Origin: Arcanobacterium phocae | GTDB taxonomy: Bacteria > Actinomycetota > Actinomycetes > Actinomycetales > Actinomycetaceae | NCBI RefSeq assembly: GCF_018913465.1 | Contig: NZ_JABAPM010000001.1 | Location: 372,001-436,000, forward strand | Reading direction: 5' to 3' | Length of the DNA: 64,000 nt | Part shown: in pieces, positions 8,527-17,966 of the stretch | Numbering within the stretch: position 1 is the stretch's first letter | Layout of the letters: each line of letters opens with the position of its first letter | Notes under the pieces: model-generated | What the model saw: the letters and a program-made list of their open reading frames with translations, nothing else | What the model was told of the DNA's origin: nothing | Database searches by the model: none | Program-made: the position numbers and the translations under genes

Positions 8527-9354
8527 GTGAAAGTTCCCGAAGCACAACCGTTCTTGCGCTTTATCGCTCCTATCATCATCAAGTTAAATAACGTCGTGCA
8601 GAATCTGACGATCACTGGACTGCACCATATTCCGCACGATGGTCCCGCGATAGTGATTGCAAATCATACAGTCCATGCAGACTCGCTTATTCTCGGTGAA
8701 GCAATCATTAAATCAGGTAGAGCACCGCATTTTGTTGCTGGATCAGATTTTTTCGCAGTTCCTGGAGTGGCTTTCATACTTCGCGGAGTCAACGCAATTA
8801 AGGTAACACGAGGAACTTCTGCCGCTAAAGATTCGCTTGATGGAATCCGAGATATTCTCGATGCCGGTGGAATCGTTCTGCTCTTTCCCGAAGGCGGTCT
8901 TACTCACGATCCGCAGCTGTGGCCAATGCGCGGAAAAACGGGACTTGCGAGGTTAATGGCAACGCATCCAGACGTTCCAATTATTCCTTGTGCACATTGG
9001 GGAAATGAACGCCTATTGAACCCGTGGAATTATGCTATCAACTGGAAACATATGGGACGGCATACGCGTACCCACGTCGTTTTCGGTCCCGCACTAAACC
9101 TATCTGTCAGTGAAGATCCCGATTACGCTGAACTTACGGCAGTTACTGGAAAAATAATTGATCATTTGGAGCATATGCTGGTGCCATTGCGCCAAGCAAA
9201 CCCGTTAGATTTCACAGTAGAGCCACGCGAACGACGCTGGGATTGTCGAGTTGATGGTGACCCATTGAACGATGAGTATGAGCTTAACCGGGCCTTGCGT
9301 CAGGCACGGAAAAATCGTCGTCGGAGTAGGTGGAGAAAAATAACGGCACGCTGA
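8527..9354 (+). CDS. plsC: 1-acyl-sn-glycerol-3-phosphate acyltransferase
   Basis: This membrane-associated enzyme acylates lysophosphatidic acid to phosphatidic acid in phospholipid synthesis. The NHX4D motif reads NHTVHAD, and the second acyltransferase block is FPEGGLTHD. The start is a GTG at 8527, and the C-terminus is very basic. The order murA-plsC-ddl-thiL is close to the usual actinobacterial plsC-gpsA-ddl-thiL order, but gpsA is missing between plsC and ddl. Confidence 0.92.
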   Translation: MKVPEAQPFLRFIAPIIIKLNNVVQNLTITGLHHIPHDGPAIVIANHTVHADSLILGEAIIKSGRAPHFVAGSDFFAVPGVAFILRGVNAIKVTRGTSAAKDSLDGIRDILDAGGIVLLFPEGGLTHDPQLWPMRGKTGLARLMATHPDVPIIPCAHWGNERLLNPWNYAINWKHMGRHTRTHVVFGPALNLSVSEDPDYAELTAVTGKIIDHLEHMLVPLRQANPLDFTVEPRERRWDCRVDGDPLNDEYELNRALRQARKNRRRSRWRKITAR

Positions 9355-9398
9355 CAAGCACTCCTATCTGAGCAAAGCCCTGAGGTAACATTATTCTC

Positions 9399-10517
9399 AT
9401 GTCGAATTCAAAGATCCGCGTCGCAATCATCTACGGTGGCGCATCAGGTGAGCATTCCATTTCTATTGCTACTGCAGGCGCTGTCATGCGGGCCTTAGAT
9501 CCGGAACGTTATGAGGTATTACCGATAGCTATTACCCGCGATGGTACGTGGGTTCCAGGGGCAACTGATCCATCGAAGCTGACGCTTGATGCGGGCCTCC
9601 TTGAAGTTGAGAAAGTTCCAGAAACTGTTGCGATTCCTGCCGGAGACGGGGCACAATCGCTAGTTGCCTACAATCGTGAACACGCCAGTAATCTTGAGCT
9701 TCTCGGCAACGTGGATGTTGTCTTTCCGCTACTGCACGGTCCCTTTGGAGAAGACGGAACAATCCAGGGGCTCCTTGAACTAGCTGGTATTCCGTACGTT
9801 GGATGTGGTGTGTTTGCATCTGCAGCCGGAATGGACAAGCATTACATGAAGGTAGTCTTGGAGTCTGCCGGACTCCCGGTAGCACCTTACGTTGTTGCCA
9901 CAGCTCGTCAGTGGCGTGATGAACGTGAGGCAGTTCTTGCCAAGGTTGCTCAATTACAGTTCCCGGTCTATGTCAAGCCCGCACGAGCTGGATCTTCGCT
10001 GGGTATTACACGTGTTAACACGCTTGAGGAAGTTCCGGAAGCCGTGGCGCAAGCCCAAATACATGACCCCAAGGTACTGATTGAGCAGGGCGTTGACGGA
10101 CGCGAGATCGAATGTGCCGTCCTAGGCGGACGTAATGATTCGACCCCGCGCGCTTCCGTTGTTGGTGAAGTCCTGGTGGACCTTCCAGACGACGGCTTCT
10201 ACGACTTTGAGCATAAATACTTAGAGACAGCCAATTTGAAGCTATCTATTCCGGCTCAAGTCCCGCCAGAAATTTCAGATAAAATCCGTGATCAGGCGGT
10301 TAAAACCTTCGATGCGTTTGGCTGTGAAGGAATGTCTCGCGTCGATTTCTTCTTAACTCCTGAAGGTAAAACCTACGTCATCGAAATCAATACGATTCCA
10401 GGTTTCACGCCGTTCTCGATGTATCCAGTTCTATGGGAGCACACGGGGCTCCCATATTCTCAGTTACTTGATGAATTGATTGGCTTAGCATTGGAACGCC
10501 CAACAGGGCTCCGTTAA
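9399..10517 (+). CDS. ddl: D-alanine--D-alanine ligase
   Basis: Ddl makes the D-Ala-D-Ala dipeptide that ends the peptidoglycan stem peptide, using ATP. The N-terminus IIYGGASGEHSISI is diagnostic. The ATP-grasp domain shows KPARAGSSLGITRV and the metal-binding end FFLTPEGKTYVIEINTIPGFT. The length of 372 is normal. It lies 44 bases after plsC and 7 bases before thiL, in an envelope operon. No gpsA gene precedes it, unlike in many actinobacteria. Confidence 0.97.
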   Translation: MSNSKIRVAIIYGGASGEHSISIATAGAVMRALDPERYEVLPIAITRDGTWVPGATDPSKLTLDAGLLEVEKVPETVAIPAGDGAQSLVAYNREHASNLELLGNVDVVFPLLHGPFGEDGTIQGLLELAGIPYVGCGVFASAAGMDKHYMKVVLESAGLPVAPYVVATARQWRDEREAVLAKVAQLQFPVYVKPARAGSSLGITRVNTLEEVPEAVAQAQIHDPKVLIEQGVDGREIECAVLGGRNDSTPRASVVGEVLVDLPDDGFYDFEHKYLETANLKLSIPAQVPPEISDKIRDQAVKTFDAFGCEGMSRVDFFLTPEGKTYVIEINTIPGFTPFSMYPVLWEHTGLPYSQLLDELIGLALERPTGLR

Positions 10518-10524
10518 GGCAAGC

Positions 10525-11502
10525 GTGCTTGTTAAAGACCTCAACGAAAATGAGCTGCTTGCTCGGTTCGTTCCGCTATTGCCACGGGCGACTTGCGCTG
10601 TAGTAGGCAACGGTGATGATTCTGCGGTGTTGCATATCGGCGGGGATACAACTGTCTCCACCGATATGCTCGTAGAAAATAGACATTTTCGGTGTGATTG
10701 GTCCACGGGATTTGATGTAGGTTATCGAGCGGCGCAACAAAATATCGCCGATGCTCTTGCAATGGGAGCCACGCCAGTATCACTTGTTGTTGGGCTTGGA
10801 ATACCACCTACCACTGAGGTGACCTGGGTCGAAGACCTCGCTCGCGGTTTTGCTCAAGCCTGCCAGCCTTGGGGAATAGGCGTTGACGGTGGCGATCTTG
10901 TTTCGGCGTCGGAGATAACTATCGGAGTCACCGTTATTGGTGATCTCCAAGGACGCAAGCCACTGCGCCGGGATAGTGCGCTACCTGGTCAAAAAGTTAT
11001 CTTTACCGGGAATCTTGGCCATGCTGCAGCTGGATATGAGTTGCTCAAACATGGTTACACGCGCACAGATTCAGACGAGCATGTGGCAAGCTTAATCGAT
11101 GATTTTTTACGGCCGAAGCCGCCGATCAAGGCAGCAATGACAGCGGTTAATACTCATACTTTATGCGCTGGGATAGATGTTTCAGACGGGCTGGTAAAAG
11201 ACATCGGGCGGGTGGCGCGGGCTAGTCGGGTCTGGATCAATCTTGAAGGTGCACAGCTTGATAAACTTCTTGGTCCCTTAGGGCGGGCTGCCGGGAAACT
11301 TGGAGCTAACCGACGCTTGTGGGCGTTGGCCGGGGGAGAAGACCACGGTTTTGTCGCTACTATCGACTCAGCCGCTGTTATTCCGGATGGCTTTAGCGTT
11401 ATTGGGCAGGTTATCGGACCTGATGAGCATGGTCGAATGACACTCGATCACGTTTCGCTCGATCCGGATCGGATCGGCTGGGACCATTTCCGTTCTGCAT
11501 AG
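10525..11502 (+). CDS. thiL: Thiamine-monophosphate kinase
   Basis: ThiL phosphorylates thiamine monophosphate to the active cofactor thiamine diphosphate. The protein has 325 residues and a GTG start at 10525, seven bases after ddl, with AAGG as ribosome site. Family marks are GDDSAVL near the N-terminus, the STDMLVENRHF metal and substrate segment, GGDLVSA and DVSDGLVKDIGRVAR. The pairing with ddl is common in actinobacteria. A hairpin terminator follows. Confidence 0.94.
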   Translation: MLVKDLNENELLARFVPLLPRATCAVVGNGDDSAVLHIGGDTTVSTDMLVENRHFRCDWSTGFDVGYRAAQQNIADALAMGATPVSLVVGLGIPPTTEVTWVEDLARGFAQACQPWGIGVDGGDLVSASEITIGVTVIGDLQGRKPLRRDSALPGQKVIFTGNLGHAAAGYELLKHGYTRTDSDEHVASLIDDFLRPKPPIKAAMTAVNTHTLCAGIDVSDGLVKDIGRVARASRVWINLEGAQLDKLLGPLGRAAGKLGANRRLWALAGGEDHGFVATIDSAAVIPDGFSVIGQVIGPDEHGRMTLDHVSLDPDRIGWDHFRSA

Positions 11503-11546
11503 TCTAGTAACCTTTGGCCTTACACGATATACGGTTTATGGCATAA

Positions 11547-11576
11547 AAATATCCCTCGACGAATCGAGGGATATTT
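11547..11576. terminator. Bidirectional terminator between thiL and rpmB
   Basis: A perfect 13-bp stem (AAATATCCCTCGA with TCGAGGGATATTT) closes the loop CGAA. The A-run on the left and T-run on the right give U-tracts in both directions. It sits 14 bases from the end of the minus-strand rpmB. Confidence 0.88.
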
Positions 11577-11589
11577 AAGCTTGGTTCGA

Positions 11590-11781
11590 TCACACGTTAC
11601 GAGTGACCTTGCCGGCCTTCAGGCACGAGGTGCACACGTTCAGACGCTTAGGGGCACCCTTAACGAGAGCACGAACACGCTGAATGTTCGGGTTCCAACG
11701 GCGGGAAGTACGCACGTGGGAGTGCGAAACACTCTTACCGAAGCTCGGGCCCTTGCCGCAGACTTCACATACAGACGCCAC
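11590..11781 (-). CDS. rpmB: 50S ribosomal protein L28, zinc-binding type
   Basis: This is a 63-residue large-subunit ribosomal protein. The start is the GTG at 11779-11781, with GGAGAGAACC upstream, and gives the usual N-terminus [13 protein letters not shown] longer in-frame reading exists but extends L28 unnaturally. Two CxxC pairs (CEVC and CTSC) mark the zinc-binding form, and the core [16 protein letters not shown] is standard. It is a single minus-strand gene ending at the terminator shared with thiL. Confidence 0.95.
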   Translation of the reverse strand: MASVCEVCGKGPSFGKSVSHSHVRTSRRWNPNIQRVRALVKGAPKRLNVCTSCLKAGKVTRNV

Positions 11782-12024
11782 GGTTCTCTCCTTCATTAAA
11801 AGACGAATAGACGCTTTCGCGCCTCTACCAAAATTGGCAACTTCAAAAGTATATCTAATTATCGGCGCAGATTCCAAGTCGTAAACACGGAGCTAAGCGT
11901 GCTGTTCGCCACGCTTTGTGCTGTAACTGAACCCTGCTGACGTGCAGATTCACTTAGTTCTTCTAATTCTACTAAACTTTTGAGTAGCAGTGCAGGATAT
12001 CGAGCCGAGGGAAGAGAATAAAAC

Positions 12025-14256
12025 GTGGATACTGGGTCACAGTCACATTGTGAATCTCCCCGGGCGGTTGCACTAGCTGCTGACGCCTGGACAGCTTTAT
12101 CGCGCCCTTTGAACCGTATCGTCGGTGCGCGCAGTGCGCATGCGTTGGAAAAGCTTGGTCTTGAAACGGTTGAAGACCTTTTGAACTATGTGCCTTTTCG
12201 TGTGGCTAAACGCGGTGAGCTTTTGCCGATTGAGCAAGTTTCAGAAGGTGAATCGGTTACGGTTGTTGCCCGAGTTACTGAGGTTTCCGAGCGGCCAATG
12301 AACAACCGCCATGGTTTTATTCTCAACGTCACTATTTCCGACGGCGAACACGACCTCGATTTGACGTTCTTTGCAAAGAGCAAGCGCCCATTGGCTTTTC
12401 ATAAGTCCCGGTTGTTGCCGGGAACGCTAGCAACGTTTTCCGGAACTATTTCGTCTTATCGCGGGCGGTTGCAATTGGCGCATCCTGAGTACGAAATAGT
12501 CGACGACGAAGAAGGCGTTGACGAAAAGCGAGTGGCACGCCCAATCCCGATTTATCATTCGGCTGCAAAAATTCCTTCTTGGCAGATTGAACGCGCCGTC
12601 GACACAATCTTTGGAACCTTGTCTGAGCAAGATATTCCTGATCCGTTACCTCGTCAATATCGGGAGCAACATAAGTTATCTTCGCGTTATGCCGCATTGA
12701 AAGCCATTCACCAACCGGATTCAGTGGACGAATGGCTCGAAGCAAAGCGCAGACTAGCGCATGAAGAAGCGTTTGTTTTGCAGGCTGCTTTGGCACAGCA
12801 CGCTGCAGAAGTTGGCAAGACGTCCGCTCCAGTATGCGTATGGCGTGACGACGGCGTGGCAGCTGCGTTCGATACTCGGCTCCCGTTTTCACTTACTGAT
12901 TCGCAGGTTGATGTTGGTCATGAAATCAGTCAGGCGCTGGGATCTGCACTCCCGATGCGCAGGCTTCTTCAGGGCGATGTTGGTTCCGGGAAAACAATTG
13001 TGGCGTTGCGAGCGATGCTACAGGTCGTTGATGCGGGCTACCAAGCAGTGCTGATTGCGCCTACGGAGGTGCTGGCTCAGCAGCATTGGGACACGATAAC
13101 GTCCATGCTTGGAGACCTAGGAACTGCGGGCCAATTAGGAGCAGCTAATAAGGCTATTACCGTAGATATCTTGACTGGATCGTTAAGCAGTGCGCAACGA
13201 CGTCGGACTCTTGCTCGATTAGCTTCTGGCCAGCCCGGAGTGATTGTAGGGACGCATGCATTATTGAGTGAGAGCGTGCAAATACCGCGTCGTGGTTTAG
13301 TAGTTGTTGATGAGCAACATCGTTTTGGGGTAGATCAGCGTGATAGATTAGCGCATGGGGCACACCTGCTGGTTATGACTGCCACACCTATTCCGCGAAC
13401 TATCGCGATGACGGTTTTTGGTGATCTTGACGTTATGGTGCTAGCCAATCGGGAACGCAATGCGGTTACTACTAATGTTGTTCCGGCGTATAACGACCGC
13501 TGGATGGCACGCGTGTGGCAACGCGCTGGCGAAGAAGTCGCGGCAGGCGGACGCGTTTTCGTGGTTTGCCCTCGCATTTCCGCGAACGAATCAGAAGAAG
13601 ACTCTGACCTTGTTGATCAGCAGCTCGACATGATGGAACGGCCAGCGATGTCTGATGTTGAAACTTTGAGCGCACGGCTTCGGGCTTTGCCTACGCTACG
13701 TGAAGTCAACATAGGTGTGTTACATGGTCAGCTGACGCCAGCAGAGAAAACAGCTGCTATGGATGACTTTATTGCGGGACGAATTCAATTGCTGGTTTCG
13801 ACAACTGTTATCGAAGTTGGTGTGGATGTTGCCGATGCGACGCTAATGATTATTATGGATGCCGATCGTTTTGGTCTATCTCAGCTTCATCAGCTCAGAG
13901 GCCGGGTAGGGCGTGGTGATAAACCCGGATTGTGTTTGGCAGTTACTGGGGCCGCGGACGGTTCTCTTGCTGCATCACGGGTTGACGCCTTTGCTTCGAC
14001 GACGGATGGGTTCGAGCTGGCTGAGGCTGATGTTGCGTTGCGCTCAGTTGGAGATGTGTTAGGTGCGAGCCAATCAGGCTCACGTAGTTCGCTTCGTTTT
14101 GTGTCGGTGGTCAAGGATAAACTGATTATCGAACAAGCAAGGCAAGGTGCGCGTGACGTGATAAGTAATGATTCATCTTTGGCAGAACATCGAGCACTAG
14201 CAGTAGCAATCTCTGATATCAATGCACGAAGCAGAGAATACTTGGAAAAAAGTTAA
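12025..14256 (+). CDS. recG: ATP-dependent DNA helicase RecG
   Basis: RecG remodels stalled replication forks and branched recombination intermediates. The 743 residues include an N-terminal wedge/OB domain, then the helicase core. Walker A is GDVGSGKT (residues 317-324), the DExx box is DEQH in VVDEQHRFGVDQR, motif III is TATPIPRT, and the RecG end QLRGRVGRG is clear. GTG at 12025 is taken as start, after a GAGGGAAGAG site. It heads an operon with rsmD 12 bases downstream. Confidence 0.96.
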   Translation: MDTGSQSHCESPRAVALAADAWTALSRPLNRIVGARSAHALEKLGLETVEDLLNYVPFRVAKRGELLPIEQVSEGESVTVVARVTEVSERPMNNRHGFILNVTISDGEHDLDLTFFAKSKRPLAFHKSRLLPGTLATFSGTISSYRGRLQLAHPEYEIVDDEEGVDEKRVARPIPIYHSAAKIPSWQIERAVDTIFGTLSEQDIPDPLPRQYREQHKLSSRYAALKAIHQPDSVDEWLEAKRRLAHEEAFVLQAALAQHAAEVGKTSAPVCVWRDDGVAAAFDTRLPFSLTDSQVDVGHEISQALGSALPMRRLLQGDVGSGKTIVALRAMLQVVDAGYQAVLIAPTEVLAQQHWDTITSMLGDLGTAGQLGAANKAITVDILTGSLSSAQRRRTLARLASGQPGVIVGTHALLSESVQIPRRGLVVVDEQHRFGVDQRDRLAHGAHLLVMTATPIPRTIAMTVFGDLDVMVLANRERNAVTTNVVPAYNDRWMARVWQRAGEEVAAGGRVFVVCPRISANESEEDSDLVDQQLDMMERPAMSDVETLSARLRALPTLREVNIGVLHGQLTPAEKTAAMDDFIAGRIQLLVSTTVIEVGVDVADATLMIIMDADRFGLSQLHQLRGRVGRGDKPGLCLAVTGAADGSLAASRVDAFASTTDGFELAEADVALRSVGDVLGASQSGSRSSLRFVSVVKDKLIIEQARQGARDVISNDSSLAEHRALAVAISDINARSREYLEKS

Positions 14257-14268
14257 GGGAGAAGAACC

Positions 14269-14832
14269 GTGAGCAAAATTGTTGCCGGCAGTGCCGGCGG
14301 GCGTGCCCTTAAAGTGCCGAAGTCTGGCACTAGACCTACGTCATCATTAGTTCGTGAAGCATTATTTTCCCATCTTGAGCATCGTGATTTCATCAACGAG
14401 TGTGATGTGCTTGACTTGTTCGCAGGTTCTGGGGCACTGGCATTAGAAGCGCTCTCTCGTGGCGCTTGCCGGGCGCTGGGAGTCGATAACTCAGAAGAAG
14501 CGATCCGGATAATGAACACTAATGCGCGAAATACTGGATTGCCGTTGCAAGCCATTAAATCCAATGTGCTCACGTATGTCAGCCAATCAGGAACCGACGG
14601 TCCGTTCGATGTTATTTTCCTTGATCCGCCGTATGCGTTTTCCGACGATCAGTTAGCTGCCGTCATTAAAGAACTGCCGCGGCATCTGAAATCGGACGGT
14701 CTCGTCGTCGTCGAACGTGCGAAACGTAATAATGAGCCAGTCTGGCCGGCCCAGTTGCACGCTGAGCGCGAACGAACGTGGGGCGATACCCGAGTATGGA
14801 CAGCGCAAATGGGTGTTGAGGACGTAGAGTAG
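14269..14832 (+). CDS. rsmD: 16S rRNA (guanine(966)-N(2))-methyltransferase
   Basis: RsmD methylates G966 of 16S rRNA in the small subunit. The 187-residue protein shows the SAM site DLFAGSGALALEALSRGA and the catalytic motif DPPY in FLDPPYAF. The N-terminal KVPKSGTRPTSSLVREALF is typical of the family. GTG at 14269 follows AAGGGAGAAG. recG-rsmD-coaD is a conserved order, and coaD starts four bases after this stop. Confidence 0.95.
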   Translation: MSKIVAGSAGGRALKVPKSGTRPTSSLVREALFSHLEHRDFINECDVLDLFAGSGALALEALSRGACRALGVDNSEEAIRIMNTNARNTGLPLQAIKSNVLTYVSQSGTDGPFDVIFLDPPYAFSDDQLAAVIKELPRHLKSDGLVVVERAKRNNEPVWPAQLHAERERTWGDTRVWTAQMGVEDVE

Positions 14833-14836
14833 CATC

Positions 14837-15313
14837 ATGAGTTGTGCAATTTGCCCAGGATCATTTGACCCAATTACTCGGGGACATGTCGATGTCATCG
14901 AAAGAGCTCATCGTATGTTTGATGAGGTTGTGGTAGTGGTTGCCCGAAATTCGGCTAAGTCGTACTTGTTTTCTGATGAGGAACGTCTGCAACTTGCACA
15001 AGAAGCAGTCAAGCATATACCGCATGTTCGTGTTGAACTAGTTGATGGTCTGATTGCCGACTATGCGAAAAAGATCCATGCAAACGCAATAGTCAAAGGA
15101 GTTCGTGGGTCAGCCGATTACGATTCAGAACTTCCGATGTCCCTACTGAATCGACATTTATCTGGCGTTGAAACAGTTTTTGTTATGGGCGAGCCGAGTC
15201 TTGCACATATTGCGTCCTCGTTCGTGAAAGAATTAGCACGGTATGGTGGACCATATGAAGATTTGGTACCGGCCAATGTTGCTCAAGCATTAAAAGAAAA
15301 GGTGGAATCATGA
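14837..15313 (+). CDS. coaD: Phosphopantetheine adenylyltransferase
   Basis: CoaD performs the penultimate step of coenzyme A synthesis, adenylating 4'-phosphopantetheine. The nucleotidyltransferase motif TRGH (Thr14-His17) lies in CPGSFDPITRGHVDV, and the C-terminal GEPSLAHIASSFVKE is characteristic. The protein is 158 residues, a normal size. Its last bases overlap the next start as ATGA, a sign of translational coupling. Confidence 0.96.
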   Translation: MSCAICPGSFDPITRGHVDVIERAHRMFDEVVVVVARNSAKSYLFSDEERLQLAQEAVKHIPHVRVELVDGLIADYAKKIHANAIVKGVRGSADYDSELPMSLLNRHLSGVETVFVMGEPSLAHIASSFVKELARYGGPYEDLVPANVAQALKEKVES

Positions 15314-15816
15314 GTGATCAGGGAGAGTCCTTACTCGAAATTTTAGACGAGCTTTACGATATCGTCGTCAACGCAAAGAATATGCCGCTCTCTGCTTCAG
15401 TTCTTATCAATCGTGCTGAAGCTATTGATCTTCTCGACACTGCGCGTGATATTGTGCCGGATCAGATTAAGCAGGCAGATTCGGTGCTGTCTCAAGCTGG
15501 TCGGGTTTCTGACCAAGCCCGAGAAGATGCGGATATTGTGTTGCGTCACGCCCAAGAAGAAGCTGATTCTATTTTGGCAGAGGCGCGGGAACAAGCATCC
15601 CGTTTAGTCGCCCAGGATCAGATCACCATCGCGGCTAAATCTCAAGCTACCCGGATAGTTGATGAGGCTCATCAAAAGGCAAGCCAACTAATCCAAGGCG
15701 CTAATGAGTACTCCGAACAGACTTTGGGCGAGTTAGCAAATCAGCTTGCCCATTTACAAAACCAGATTGCGGCGGGGCAGGGCGTTTTAGCCCAGCGTCG
15801 AGCTCAAGAACAGTAG
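15310..15816 (+). CDS. Coiled-coil protein of the coaD-yceD operon
   Basis: The function is unknown. This 168-residue protein is almost wholly charged and alanine/glutamine-rich helix, with repeated AREQA/AQEEAD-type segments (about residues 60-160), as in DivIVA-like or F0F1-b-like coiled coils. It has no signal peptide or membrane segment. It overlaps coaD by four bases (ATGA) and precedes yceD. Actinobacteria often keep a protein of this kind between coaD and yceD, so a cell-envelope or growth role is possible but is inference. Confidence 0.8.
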   Translation: MSDQGESLLEILDELYDIVVNAKNMPLSASVLINRAEAIDLLDTARDIVPDQIKQADSVLSQAGRVSDQAREDADIVLRHAQEEADSILAEAREQASRLVAQDQITIAAKSQATRIVDEAHQKASQLIQGANEYSEQTLGELANQLAHLQNQIAAGQGVLAQRRAQEQ

Positions 15817-15826
15817 GCGTTAATAC

Positions 15827-16399
15827 GTGAAAAAGAAAGAAAATTCGATAGATTTACGGTCCCCATACGTGGTTTCAGTGTCCGATGTGGTTTCCGGATC
15901 ACCTAAACAGCTAGAACTACGCTTGCCGGTGCCGGAAGAGTGCGGCGTCGGGCTTATCGGAATACCATCAGGCTCAGACATCGACGTCACAGTCTCTATG
16001 CAGTCTGTTTCGGAGGGTGTTTTCGTCCAAGGACAGATTTCTGCTACCGCGGTCGGTAACTGCGCGCGCTGTGCTACCGAATTCACCAAGCATATGAATG
16101 AGCCAATGGCTGAACTCGTTTTTTGGCCAGAACGCCGCGAAGCGCTCGCCAGTGAAGGCGATGACGAAATCGAAGATATGCCAGTAATTGAAGATATGCA
16201 TATCGATCTAGAGCCAATAATTAGGGACGCCATTGTTCTTGCGCTCCCATTCACGCCGCTATGTGCTCCCGATTGCGAGGGTCTGTGCCAAGAGTGTGGC
16301 GAACCATGGAAGGACCTGCCAGCAGATCACCGTCACGAATTCCTGAACCCGGCATTTTCTGCCCTTGATGCGTTAGCAGAGCAGATGAGGAACAACTGA
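15827..16399 (+). CDS. YceD family protein (DUF177)
   Basis: This is a member of the YceD/DUF177 family, usually found just before rpmF and linked to rRNA or ribosome metabolism. Cysteines appear as CARC near the middle and as C-x3-C-x3-C-x2-C (CAPDCEGLCQEC) near the end, as in Gram-positive members. The start is a GTG at 15827, and the 190-residue length is normal. The stop overlaps the rnc start. rpmF, its usual partner, is not here. Confidence 0.88.
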   Translation: MKKKENSIDLRSPYVVSVSDVVSGSPKQLELRLPVPEECGVGLIGIPSGSDIDVTVSMQSVSEGVFVQGQISATAVGNCARCATEFTKHMNEPMAELVFWPERREALASEGDDEIEDMPVIEDMHIDLEPIIRDAIVLALPFTPLCAPDCEGLCQECGEPWKDLPADHRHEFLNPAFSALDALAEQMRNN

Positions 16400-17094
16400 T
16401 GCATGAACACGATCGCAGTCGCCTGATAGAGTCGTGGGGCGCATCGATTCCCTCAGATCTGTTGACCTTGGCTTTAACACATCGGTCTTGGGCATATGAA
16501 CATGATAGTGGCCATAACGAACGCCTCGAGTTCCTTGGCGATTCTATTTTGGGTGCCGTCGTTTCGGAACAAATCTTCCATGACTACCCAGATAAGTCCG
16601 AAGGAGAGCTGTCTAAAATCAAATCAGCTGCTGTCTCTGAACGTGCGCTCGCGGATATAGCTCGAGAGCTGAACATCGGGGCTTATATTCGGCTCGGCAA
16701 AGGCGAAGAACAATCCGGTGGACGCAACAAGGATTCAATCCTTTCTGACACGGTGGAAGCTCTGATCGCTGCTACATATGAAGCGTGCGGACTAGACGTT
16801 GTTATTCCGGTAGTTCGGCAACATCTAAAAGAGAAAATTTTGCAGGCTACTCGCATGGGCCCGGCATTGGACTGGCGTACTGCGATGGAAGAAAAGGCAC
16901 GTGAACTGGGATTCGTAGGTGATCTTTCCTACCAGATCACAGGAGAAGGGCCTGACCATGCAAAGGTCTATACTGCGAGAGCCTATATTGCTGATACTGA
17001 ATGGGGACGCGGTCAAGCAACATCTCGAAAGGCCGCCAAACTCGTTGCCTGTGAAGATGCCTACCACCGTCTGGTTGCTAACACTGCATATTAG
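16399..17094 (+). CDS. rnc: Ribonuclease III
   Basis: RNase III cuts double-stranded RNA during rRNA and mRNA processing. The signature NERLEFLGDS (residues 40-49) carries the metal-binding Glu44 and Asp48, with the second acidic cluster DTVEALI further on. A C-terminal double-stranded RNA-binding domain covers about residues 160-228. The length of 231 is normal. The ATG shares one base with the yceD stop, and mutM follows after seven bases. Confidence 0.96.
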   Translation: MHEHDRSRLIESWGASIPSDLLTLALTHRSWAYEHDSGHNERLEFLGDSILGAVVSEQIFHDYPDKSEGELSKIKSAAVSERALADIARELNIGAYIRLGKGEEQSGGRNKDSILSDTVEALIAATYEACGLDVVIPVVRQHLKEKILQATRMGPALDWRTAMEEKARELGFVGDLSYQITGEGPDHAKVYTARAYIADTEWGRGQATSRKAAKLVACEDAYHRLVANTAY

Positions 17095-17101
17095 GTGACC
17101 T

Positions 17102-17956
17102 ATGCCAGAGCTACCAGAGGTTGAGACAATAAGGCAAGGCCTCTTGCCTTACGTGATCGATAAAACGGTGAAGTCAGTTCATGTTTTGCACCCGCGAGTG
17201 GCACGGGTGTCTCCGGTTGGTCTAGACCCGTTAGTAGGGCAAACATTTGTGTCTGTTGCCAGACGCGGCAAGTACCTATGGCTTAATACCGAAGACGGGG
17301 CACTGGTTGCGCACTTAGGAATGTCGGGTCAGTTCCGGATCAATAGTCCATCTCCGCACGTGCGGGCAAGACTTGATTTTACTGATGGGACAAGTATTGA
17401 TTTTGTCGATCAACGTACATTCGGGCATCTGTATCCAGATACATTACTGCCTACTTCTGATGGCGGTCCCGGCGGACACGGCAGTAAGCTGGCGATGATT
17501 CCCGCGAGTGTAGCTCACATTGCCCGAGATCTCTTAGATCCCTTATGCGATCTGAGGGCTGTTGCTAAGCGCGTTAAATCTGGACGAACTGAAATCAAAC
17601 GTGCGCTCCTGAACCAAAGCATTGCCTCGGGTATTGGGAATATTTATGCCGATGAAGCCCTATGGGAAGCAAAAACACATCCGCAGAAGAAAACATCGGC
17701 GATGACGCAACGAAATATCGAATACGTTTATGCTCGGGCCCGTGAAGTTATGGAACGCGCACTAGCCGTTGGTGGAACATCATTTGATGCGCTTTACGTC
17801 AATGTCAATGGCGAATCAGGATATTTCGATCGTTCGTTGAATGCGTATGGAAAAACAGGGGTGCCGTGCCGACGGTGCGGAACGAGTATCCAACGCATCG
17901 TTTTTATGAACCGTTCTTCGCATTTATGCCCGGCATGTCAGCGTCGTTCAAGGTAA
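17102..17956 (+). CDS. mutM: Formamidopyrimidine-DNA glycosylase
   Basis: MutM excises oxidised purines such as 8-oxoguanine. The N-terminus MPELPEVETIR places the catalytic Pro2 and Glu3 directly after the initiator Met, which fixes the start. The H2TH region and the C-terminal zinc finger (CRRCG ... CPACQ) are complete. rnc-mutM is a standard actinobacterial pair, here seven bases apart. A response regulator gene follows 10 bases later. Confidence 0.96.
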   Translation: MPELPEVETIRQGLLPYVIDKTVKSVHVLHPRVARVSPVGLDPLVGQTFVSVARRGKYLWLNTEDGALVAHLGMSGQFRINSPSPHVRARLDFTDGTSIDFVDQRTFGHLYPDTLLPTSDGGPGGHGSKLAMIPASVAHIARDLLDPLCDLRAVAKRVKSGRTEIKRALLNQSIASGIGNIYADEALWEAKTHPQKKTSAMTQRNIEYVYARAREVMERALAVGGTSFDALYVNVNGESGYFDRSLNAYGKTGVPCRRCGTSIQRIVFMNRSSHLCPACQRRSR

Positions 17957-17966
17957 ACTAGATACC

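Noticed and set aside
12446..12892. Minus-strand frame of 148 codons in recG
   Set aside because: Antisense shadow of recG without start signals or family likeness.
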